A DNA stretch of 64,000 bases from Hippophae tibetana (taxonomy: Eukaryota; Streptophyta; Magnoliopsida; Rosales; Elaeagnaceae). The DNA lies in contig CM072811.1 in the NCBI GenBank assembly GCA_037013495.1, forward strand, positions 10,297,190 to 10,361,189, written 5' to 3'. Below the pieces are notes generated by a model, which saw nothing but the letters and a program-made list of their open reading frames with translations, was not told where the DNA came from and ran no database searches. A program made the translations under genes and the position numbers. Shown here one piece after another: positions 28,263 to 39,800 of the stretch. How positions within the stretch are numbered: the stretch's first letter is position 1; each line of letters opens with the position of its first letter.

Positions 28263-31200
28263 GACCCATTTATAAATTATACTTATATCAAATAATAATG
28301 TGAGTAGTTAATTTGTGTTTTTTCTTTGTATTGGTTTAAGCAATCCCATATATGACTCCTTTTCGAATTCATGAATGCATGAATACACAGACATATAGTT
28401 TAACTTTCTACTTAACTTATTCAAATTAAGTAATAAAAATAAAAAATTAACACTATATTAGGTGTAACTCAATGTAGAGGCCTAGAGAGATAATCTAACA
28501 ATTTAAAATTCAAATTTTTAAGACAAATTAACAACAAATAATATTTTAAAATAAAGAAAAATTGGAATGACAAAGATAAGATATAAATATCTAAAACATC
28601 TCATTCTTTTTAATGTCGTCTAAGATTACAACTAAAATCTATAAAATAAGTGATCTTATTTTTCAAATTATTTAGGATTTACTATAACAATTAATTGAAA
28701 ATTACTTTCGTATTTTTATAAAAAATGTAACAATTTCGAAATTTTCTAATCTTTGTATAATGAATTTGAATTCGCTTAGACTATACTCGCACGAGGCATA
28801 CACTCAAATAAAATAATCCTATTGGTTCAAATATTAATTCAAATGTATATAAGAATAAAGCTTTTGTATAGAAATGATCTAATAGTTTTGCAAATGTTTA
28901 AAGATGAAAAAGACTAAAAATAGTGCATAATATTAATCTCGTGAAAGTAATCAAATTAAAGGATTTTATAAATAAATAAAATATTATTTTTATCCATCGA
29001 TTAAATTCATCAAATAAATTTTGAAGTAACTTTTTAGGGTTGAATAAAATACAACATGACTTAATGGGGAAGTATTTCCTATATTTTTCTTTTATATTTA
29101 GCCAATTCTCCTAAGGATATTGGGTCATAGTATTAAGTTTGTACTATTCATTTTTTTTCTTTGTTTTATTTATATCTACTTTTTGTTTTAGAGATATATA
29201 GTTATTAATGAAAATGACCCATTTATAAATTATACCTATATTAAATAATAAGGTGAGTACTTAATTTGTGTTTTTTCTTTGTATTGGTTTAAGTAACCCC
29301 ATATATGACTCTATTTTAGAATTCATGAATACATGAATACAGAGACATATACTTTAAATTTATACTTAACTTATTCAAGTCAAGTAATATAAATAAAAAT
29401 TTAACACTCTATTAATTGTAATTCAATGGAGAGGCCGAGAGAGAGAATCTAACAATTTAAAATTCAAATTGTTAAGACAAATAAACAACAAATAAAATTT
29501 TAAAATAATGAAAAATATGAATTACAAAGATAAGATATAAAAAAATCTGAAACATCTCATTCTTTTTAACGTCGTTTAAGATTACAACTAAAATCTATAA
29601 AATAAGTTATCTTATAATTAAAAATATTTAGGATTCACTATAATAATTAATTGAAAATCACTTTCGTATTTTAAAAAAATATGTAACTATATCGAAATTT
29701 TCCAATCTTTTTATAATGAATTTGAATTTGCTTAGACTATACTCTCACGAGGCATACACTCAAATACAATAATCCTATTAGTTCAAATATTAATTCAAAT
29801 GTATATAAGAATGGAGCTTTTGTATAGAAATGATCTAATAGTTTTGCATATGTTTAAGGTTTAAAAAGACTAAAAATAGTGGATAATATTAATCTCGTGA
29901 AAGTAAGCAAAATTAAAGGATTTTATAAAGAAATATAATATTATTTTTATTCCTCCATTAAATTTATCGAATATATTTTGAAGTAATTTTTTAGTGATGA
30001 ATAAAATGCTAAATGATTTCATGTCGAAGTATTTCCTATATTTTTCTTTTATATTTAGCCAATTCTCCTAAGGATATTGGGTCATAGTATTAAGTTTGTA
30101 CTATTCATTTTTTTTCTTTGTTTTATTTATATCTACTTTTTGTTTTAGAGATATATAGTTATTAATGAAAATGACCCATTTATAAATTATACCTATATTA
30201 CATAATAAGGTGAGTACTTAATTTGTGTTTTTTCTTTGTATTGGTTTAAGTAACCCCATATATGACTCTTTTTTAGAATTCATGAATACATGAATACAGA
30301 GACATATACTTTAAATTTATACTTAACTTATTCAAGTCAAGTAATATAAATAAAAATTTAACACTCTATTAATTGTAATTCAATGGAGAGGCCGAGAGAG
30401 AGAATCTAACAATTTAAAATTCAAATTGTTAAGACAAATAAACAACAAATAAAATTTTAAAATAATGAAAAATATGAATTACAAAGATAAGATATAAAAA
30501 AATCTGAAACATCTCATTCTTTTTAATGTCGTTTAAGATTACAACTAAAATCTATAAAATAAGTCATCTTGTTATTCAATATATATAGGATTTACTATAA
30601 CAATTAATTGAAAACTACTTTCGTATTTTAATAAAAAATGTAACAATATCGAAATTTTCCAATCTTTTTATAATGAATTTGAATTCGCTTAGACTATACT
30701 CTCACGAGGCATACACTCAAATACAATAATCCTATTAGTTCAAATATTAATTCAAATGTATATAAGAATGGAGCTTTTGTATAGAAATGATCTAATAGTT
30801 TTGCATATGTTTAAGGATGAAAAAGACTAAAAATAGTGGATAATATTAATCTCGTGAAAGTAAGCAAAATTAAAGGATTTTATAAAGAAATAAAATATTA
30901 TTTTTATTCATCGATTAAATTTATCGAATATATTTTGAAGTAACTTTTTAGGGATGAATAAAATGCTAAATGATTTCATGTGGAAGTATTTCCTATTTTT
31001 TTCTTTTATATTTAGCCAATTCTCCTAAGGATATTGGGTCATAGTATTAAGTTTGTACTATTCATTTTTTTTCTTTGTTTTATTTATATCTACTTTTTGT
31101 TTTAGAGATATATAGTTATTAATGAAAAGGACCCATTTATAAATTATACCTATATCAAATAATAATGTGAGTAGTTAATTTGTGTTTTTTCTTTGTATTG

Positions 31201-33390
31201 GTTTAAGCAATCCCATATATGACTCCTTTTCGAATTCATGAATGCATGAATACACAGACATATAGTTTAACTTTCTACTTAACTTATTCAAATTAAGTAA
31301 TAAAAATAAAAAGTTAACACTATATTAGGTGTAACTCAATGTAGAGGCCTAGAGAGATAATCTAACAATTTAAAATTCAAATTTTTAAGACAAATTAACA
31401 ACAAATAATATTTTAAAATAAAGAAAAATTGGAATGACAAAGATAAGATATAAAAATCTAAAACATCTCATTCTTTTTAATGTCGTCTAAGATTACAACT
31501 AAAATCTATAAAATAAGTGATCTTATTTTTCAAATTATTTAGGATTTACTATAACAATTAATTGAAAATTACTTTCGTATTTTTATAAAAAATGTAACAA
31601 TTTCGAAATTTTCTAATCTTTGTATAATGAATTTGAATTCGCTTAGACTATACTCGCACGAGGCATACACTCAAATAAAATAATCCTATTGGTTCAAATA
31701 TTAATTCAAATGTATATAAGAATAAAGCTTTTGTATAGAAATGATCTAATAGTTTTGCAAATGTTTAAAGATGAAAAAGACTAAAAATAGTGCATAATAT
31801 TAATCTCGTGAAAGTAATCAAATTAAAGGATTTTATAAATAAATAAAATATTATTTTTATCCATCGATTAAATTCATCAAATAAATTTTGAAGTAACTTT
31901 TTAGGGTTGAATAAAATACAACATGACTTAATGGAGAAGTATTTCCTATATTTTTCTTTTATATTTAGCCAATTCTCCTAAGGATATTGGGTCATAGTAT
32001 TAAGTTTGTACTATTCATTTTTTTTCTTTGTTTTATTTATATCTACTTTTTGTTTTAGAGATATATAGTTATTAATGAAAATGACCCATTTATAAATTAT
32101 ACCTATATTAAATAATAAGGTGAGTACTTAATTTGTGTTTTTTCTTTGTATTGGTTTAAGTAACCCCATATATGACTCTTTTTTAGAATTCATGAATACA
32201 TGAATACAGAGACATATACTTTAAATTTATACTTAACTTATTCAAGTCAAGTAATATAAATAAAAATTTAACACTCTATTAATTGTAATTCAATGGAGAG
32301 GCCGAGAGAGAGAATCTAACAATTTAAAATTCAAATTGTTAAGACAAATAAACAACAAATAAAATTTTAAAATAATGAAAAATATGAATTACAAAGATAA
32401 GATATAAAAAAATCTGAAACATCTCATTCTTTTTAACGTCGTTTAAGATTACAACTAAAATCTATAAAATAAGTTATCTTATAATTAAAAATATTTAGGA
32501 TTCACTATAATAATTAATTGAAAATCACTTTCGTATTTTAAAAAAATATGTAACTATATCGAAATTTTCCAATCTTTTTATAATGAATTTGAATTCGCTT
32601 AGACTATACTCTCACGAGGCATACACTCAAATACAATAATCCTATTAGTTCAAATATTAATTCAAATGTATATAAGAATGGAGCTTTTGTATAGAAATGA
32701 TCTAATAGTTTTGCATATGTTTAAGGTTTAAAAAGACTAAAAATAGTGGATAATATTAATCTCGTGAAAGTAAGCAAAATTAAAGGATTTTATAAAGAAA
32801 TATAATATTATTTTTATTCCTCCATTAAATTTATCGAATATATTTTGAAGTAATTTTTTAGTGATGAATAAAATGCTAAATGATTTCATGTCGATGCATT
32901 TCCTATATTTTTCTTTTATATTTAGCCAATTCTCCTAAGGATATTGGGTCATAGTATTAAGTTTGTACTATTCATTTTTTTTTCTTTGTTTTATTTATAT
33001 CTACTTTTTGTTTTAGAGATATATAGTTATTAATGAAAATGACCCATTTATAAATTATACCTATATTACATAATAAGGTGAGTACTTAATTTGTGTTTTT
33101 TCTTTGTATTGGTTTAAGTAACCCCATATATGACTCTTTTTTAGAATTCATGAATACATGAATACAGAGACATATACTTTAAATTTATACTTAACTTATT
33201 CAAGTCAAGTAATATAAATAAAAATTTAACACTCTATTAATTGTAATTCAATGGAGAGGCCGAGAGAGAGAATCTAACAATTTAAAATTCAAATTGTTAA
33301 GACAAATAAACAACAAAGAAAATTTTAAAATAATGAAAAATATGAATTACAAAGATAAGATATAAAAAAATCTGAAACATCTCATTCTTT
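27660..33390. repeat. Trimeric block of 2867 bp in tandem duplicate
   Basis: Copy 1 runs about 27660-30525 and copy 2 about 30527-33390. Monomer starts pair as 28263/31130, 29216/32083 and 30173/33041, at 2867, 2867 and 2868 bp. The first monomer of each pair is of the CAATCCC subfamily (AATAATAATGTGAGTAG, TATAGTTTAACTTTC). The others are GGCCGAGAGAGAG types, the last with TATATTACATAATAAGG. CTATTTTTTTCTTTT marks the same point at about 28126 and 30992. The similarity ends where the 30173 monomer has TAATGTCG and the 33041 monomer has TAACGTCG, so both edges lie inside a monomer. Confidence 0.88.
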
Positions 33391-34953
33391 TTAACGTCGT
33401 TTTAGATTACAACTAAAATCTATAAAATAAGTTATCTTATAATTAAAAATATTTAGGATTCACTATAATATTTAATTGAAAATCACTTTCGTATTTAAAA
33501 AAAAATGTAACTATATCGAAATTTTCCAATCTTTTTATAATGAATTTGAATTCGCTTAGACTATACTCTCACGAGGCATACACTCAAATACAATAATCCT
33601 ATTAGTTCAAATATTAATTCAAATGTATATAAGAATGGAGCTTTTGTATAGAAATGACCTAATAGTTTTGCATATGTTTAAGGTTTAAAAAGACTAAAAA
33701 TAGTGGATAATATTAATCTCGTGAAAGTAAGCAAAATTAAAGGATTTTATAAAGAAATATAATATTATTTTTATTCCTCCATTAAATTTATCGAATATAT
33801 TTTGAAGTAATTTTTATGTGATGAATAAAATGCTAAATGATTTCATGTCGAAGTATTTCCTATATTTTTCTTTTATATTTAGCCAATTCTCCTAAGGATA
33901 TTGGGTCATATTATTAAGTTTGTACTATTCATTTTTTTTCTTTGTTTTATTTATATCTACTTTTTGTTTTAGAGATATATAGTTATTAATGAAAAGGACC
34001 CATTTATAAATTATACCTATATTACATAATAAGGTGAGTACTTAATTTGTGTTTTTTCTTTGTATTGGTTTAAGTAACCCCATATATGACTCTATTTTAG
34101 AATTCATGAATACATGAATACAGAGACATATACTTTAAATTTATACTTAACTTATTCAAGTCAAGTAATATAAATAAAAATTTAACACTCTATTAATTGT
34201 AATTCAATGGAGAGGCCGAGAGAGAGAATCTAACAATTTAAAATTCAAATTGTTAAGACAAATAAACAACAAAGAAAATTTTAAAATAATGAAAAATATG
34301 AATTACAAAGATAAGATATAAAAAAATCTGAAACATCTCATTCTTTTTAACGTCGTTTAAGATTACAACTAAAATCTATAAAATAAGTTATCTTATAATT
34401 AAAAATATTTAGGATTCACTATAATATTTAATTGAAAATCACTTTCGTATTTAAAAAAAATATGTAACTATATCGAAATTTTCCAATCTTTTTATAATGA
34501 ATTTGAATTCGCTTAGACTATACTCTCACGAGGCATACACTCAAATACAATAATCCTATTAGGTCAAATATTAATTCAAATGTATATAAGAATGGAGCTT
34601 TTGTATAGAAATGATCTAATAGTTTTGCATATGTTTAAGGTTTAAAAAGACTAAAAATAGTGGATAATATTAATCTCGTGAAAGTAAGCAAAATTAAAGG
34701 ATTTTATAAAGAAATAAAATATTATTTTTATTCATCGATTAAATTTATCGAATATATTTTGAAGTAACTTTTTAGGGATGAATAAAATGCTAAATGATAT
34801 CATGTGGAAGTATTTCCTATATTTTTCTTTTATATTTAGCCAATTCTCCTAAGGATATTGGGTCATATTATTAAGTTTGTACTATTCATTTTTTTTCTTT
34901 GTTTTATTTATATCTACTTTTTGTTTTAGAGATATATAGTTATTAATGAAAAG
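33041..34953. repeat. Adjacent near-duplicate monomers (33041 and 33997)
   Basis: Both carry TATATTACATAATAAGG, CACTATAATATTTAATTG, CGTATTTAAAAAAAA and GGTCATATTATTAAG, a combination not seen together elsewhere in the window. They differ at a handful of sites, including CTCTATTTTAG against CTCTTTTTTAG and TCGTTTAAG against TCGTTTTAG. A single-monomer tandem duplication is the simplest reading. Confidence 0.82.
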
Positions 34954-36855
34954 GACCCATTTATAAATTATACCTATATCAAAAATAAGGTGAGTAGTTA
35001 ATTTGTGTTTTTTCTTTGTATTGGTTTAAGTAACCCCATATATGACTCTTTTTTAGAATTCATGAATACATGAATACAAAGACATATACTTTAAATTTAT
35101 ACTTAACTTATTCAAGTCAACTAATATAAATAAAAATTTAACACTCTATTAGGTGTAATTCAATGGAGAGGCCTGGAGAGATAATCTAACAATTTAAAAT
35201 TCAAATTGTTAAGACAAATAAACAACAAAGAAAATTTTAAAATAATGAAAAATATGAATTACAAAGATAAGATATAAAAATATCTGAAACATCTCATTCT
35301 TTTTAACGTCGTTTAAGATTACAACTAAAATCTATAAAATAAGTTATCTTATAATTAAAAATATTTAGGATTTACTATAATAATTAATTGAAAATCACTT
35401 TCATATTTTAATAAAAAAAGTAACAATATTGAAATTTTCCAATCTTTTTATAATGAATTTGAATTCGCTTAGACTATACTCACGAGGCATACACTCAAAT
35501 ACAACAATCCTATTGGTTCAAATATTAATTCAAATGTATATAAGAATAGAGCTATTGTATAGAAATGATCTAATAGTTTTGCATTTGTTTAAAGATGAAA
35601 AAGACTAAAAATAGTGCATAATATTAATCTCGTGAAAGTAATCAAATTAAATGATTTTATAAAGAAATAAAATATTATTTTTATCCATCGATTAAATTTA
35701 TCGAATAAATTTTGAAGTAACTTTTTAGAGACGAATAAAATGCAAAATGACTACATGGGGAAGTATTTGCTATATTTTTCTTTTATATTTAGCCAATTCT
35801 CATAGGGATATTGGGTCATAGTATAAAGTTTGTACTATTCATTTTTTTTCTTTGTTTTATTTATATCTAATTTTTGTTTTAGAGATATTTAGTTATTAAT
35901 GGAAAGGACTAATTTATAAATTATACCTATATTAAATAATATGGTGAGTACTTAATTTGTGTTTTTTCTTTGTATTGGTTTAAGTAACCCCATATATGAC
36001 TCTTTTTTAGAATTTCATGAATGCATGAATACTCAGACATATACTTTAAATTTCTACTTAACATATTCAAGTCAAGTAATAAAAATAAAAATTTAACACT
36101 CTATTAGGTGTAATTCAATGCAGAAGCCTAGAGAGATAGTCTAACAATTTAAAATTCAAATTGTTAAGACAAATAAACAACAAAGAAAATTTTAAAATAA
36201 TGAAAAATATGAATTACAAATATAAGATATAAAAAATCTAAATCATCTCATTCTTTTTAATGTCGTTTAAGATTACAACTAAAATCTATAAAATAAGTCA
36301 TCTTGTTATTCAATATATATAGGATTTACTATAACAATTAATTGAAAACTACTTTCGTATTTTAATAAAAAATGTAACAATATCGAAATTTTCCAATCTT
36401 TTTATAATGAATTTGAATTCGCTTAGACTATACTCTCACGAGGCATACACTCAAATACAATAATCCTATAGGTTCAAATATTCATGCAAAGGTATAAAAG
36501 AATAGAGCGTTTGTATAGAAGTGATCTAATAGTTTTGCATATGTTTAAAGATGAAAAAGACTAAAAATAGTGCATAATATTAATCTCATGAAAGTAATCA
36601 AATTAAATGATTTTATAAAGAAATAAAATATCATTTTTATCCAACGATTAAATTTATCGAATAAATTTTGAAGTAACTTTTTAGAGATGAATAAAATGCG
36701 AAATGACTTCATGGGAAGTATTTCCTGTATTTTTCTTTTATATTTAGCCAATTCTCATAAGGATATTGGGTCATAGTAAAAAGTTTGTACTATTTTTTTC
36801 TCTGTTTTATTTATATCTACTTTTGTTTTAGAGATATATAGTTATTAATGAAAAT
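34954..36855. repeat. Monomer pair copied from the 21-22 kb region; junction to late family
   Basis: From about 35120 to 36470 the sequence follows about 20800-22150 (GGCCTGGAGAG, AAAATATCTGAAAC, TACTCACGAGGC, GGACTAATTTATAAATT, AATATGGTGAGTAC, ATACTCAGACATATAC, AACATATTC, GCAGAAGCC, CTAAATCATCTC). Offset is 14321-14323 bp. At about 36470 the copy at 22150 continues CCTATTAGTTCAAATATTAA while this one continues CCTATAGGTTCAAATATTCA. This is the point where the later family takes over. Confidence 0.85.
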
Positions 36856-39800
36856 GACCCATTTATAAATTATACCTATATTAAATAATAAGGTGAGTAC
36901 TTAATTTGTGTTTTTTCTTTGTATTGGTTTAAGTAACCCCATATATGACTCTTTTTTAGAATTTCATGAATGCATGAACACACAAACATATACTTTAAAT
37001 TTCTACTTAACTTATTCAAGTCAAATAATAAAAATAAAAATTTAACACTCTATTAGGTGTAATTCAATGCAGAGGCCTAGAGAGATAATCTAAAAATTTA
37101 AAATTCAAATTGTTAAGACAAATAAACAACAAAGAAAATTTTAAAATAATGAAAAATATGAATTAGAAAGATAAGATACAAAAAATCTAAAACATCTCAT
37201 TCTTTTTAATGTCGTTTAAGATTACAACTAAAATCTATAAAATAAGTCATCTTGTTATTCAATATATATAGGATTTACTATAACAATTAATTGAAAACTA
37301 CTTTCGTATTTTAATAAAAAATGTAACAATATCGAAACTTTCCAATCTTTGTATAATGAATTTGAATTCGCTTAGACTATACTCTCACGAGGCAAACACT
37401 CAAATACAATAATCCTATAGGTTCAAATATTCATGCAAAGGTATAAAAGAATAGAGCTTTTGTATAGAAGTGATCTAATAGTTTTGCATATGTTTAAAGA
37501 TGAAAAAGACTAAAAATAGTGCATAATATTAATCTCATGAAAGTAATCAAATTAAATGATTTTATAAAGAAATAAAATATCATTTTTATCCAACGATTAA
37601 ATTTATCGAATAAATTTTGAAGTAACTTTTTAGAGATGAATAAAATGCGAAATGACTTCATGGGGAAGTATTTCCTGTATTTTTCTTTTATATTTAGCCA
37701 ATTCTCATAAGGATATTGGGTCATAGTAAAAAGTTTGTACTATTTTTTTCTTTGTTTTATTTATATCTACTTTTTGTTTTAGAGATATATAGTTATTAAT
37801 GAAAATGACCCATTTATAAATTATACCTATATTAAATAATAAGGTGAGTAGTTAATTTGTGTTTTTTCTTTGTATTGGTTAAAGTAACCCCATATATGAC
37901 ACTTTTTTAGAATTTCATGAATGCATGAATACACAAACATATACTTTAAATTTCTACTTAACTTATTCAAGTCAAGTAATAAAAATAAAACTTTAACACT
38001 CTATTAGATGTAATTCAATGAAGAGGCCTAGAGAGATAATCTAATAATTTAAAATTCAAATTGTTAAGACAAATAAACAACAAAGAAAATTTTAAAATAA
38101 TGAAAAATATGAATTACAAAGATAAGATATAAAAAATCTAAAACATCTCATTCTTTTTAATGTCGTTTAAGATTACAACTAAAATCTATAAAATAAGTCA
38201 TCTTGTTATTCAATATATATAGGATTTACTATAACAATTAATTGAAAATTACTTTCATATTTTAATAAAAAAAAGTAACAATATCAAAATTTTCCAAACT
38301 TTGTATAATGAATTTGAATTCGCTTAGACTATACTCTAAGGAGGCATACACTCAAATACAACAATCCTACTGGTTGAAATATTAATTCAAATGTATATAA
38401 GAATAGATCTTTTGTATAGAAATGATCTAGTAGTTTTGCATATGTTTAAAGATGAAAAAGACTAAAAATAGTGCATAATATTAATCTCATGAAAGTAATC
38501 AAATTAAATGATTTTATAAAGAAATAAAATATCATTTTTATCCAACGATTAAATTTATCGAATAAATTTTGAAGTAACTTTTTAGAGATGAATAAAATGC
38601 GAAATGACTTCATTGGAAGTATTTCCTGTATTTTTCTTTTATATTTAGCCAATTCTCATAAGGATATTGGGTCATAGTAAAAAGTTTGTACTATTTTTTT
38701 CTCTGTTTTATTTATATCTACTTTTTGTTTTAGAGATATATAGTTATTAATGAAAATGACCCATTTATAAATTATACCTATATTAAATAATAAGGTGAGT
38801 ACTTAATTTGTGTTTTTTCTTTGTATTGGTTTAAGTAACCCCATATATGACTCTTTTTTAGAATTTCATGAATGCATGAACACACAAACATATACTTTAA
38901 ATTTCTACTTAACTTATTCAAGTCAAATAATAAAAATAAAAATTTAACACTCTATTAGGTGTAATTCAATGCAGAGGCCTAGAGAGATAATCTAAAAATT
39001 TAAAATTCAAATTGTTAAGACAAATAAACAACAAAGAAAATTTTAAAATAATGAAAAATATGAATTAGAAAGATAAGATACAAAAAATCTAAAACATCTC
39101 ATTCTTTTTAATGTCGTTTAAGATTACAACTAAAATCTATAAAATAAGTCATCTTGTTATTCAATATATATAGGATTTACTATAACAATTAATTGAAAAC
39201 TACTTTCGTATTTTAATAAAAAATGTAACAATATCGAAACTTTCCAATCTTTGTATAATGAATTTGAATTCGCTTAGACTATACTCTCACGAGGCAAACA
39301 CTCAAATACAATAATCCTATAGGTTCAAATATTCATGCAAAGGTATAAAAGAATAGAGCTTTTGTATAGAAGTGATCTAATAGTTTTGCATATGTTTAAA
39401 GATGAAAAAGACTAAAAATAGTGCATAATATTAATCTCATGAAAGTAATCAAATTAAATGATTTTATAAAGAAATAAAATATCATTTTTATCCAACGATT
39501 AAATTTATCGAATAAATTTTGAAGTAACTTTTTAGAGATGAATAAAATGCGAAATGACTTCATGGGGAAGTATTTCCTGTATTTTTCTTTTATATTTAGC
39601 CAATTCTCATAAGGATATTGGGTCATAGTAAAAAGTTTGTACTATTTTTTTCTTTGTTTTATTTATATCTACTTTTTGTTTTAGAGATATATAGTTATTA
39701 ATGAAAATGACCCATTTATAAATTATACCTATATTAAATAATAAGGTGAGTAGTTAATTTGTGTTTTTTCTTTGTATTGGTTAAAGTAACCCCATATATG

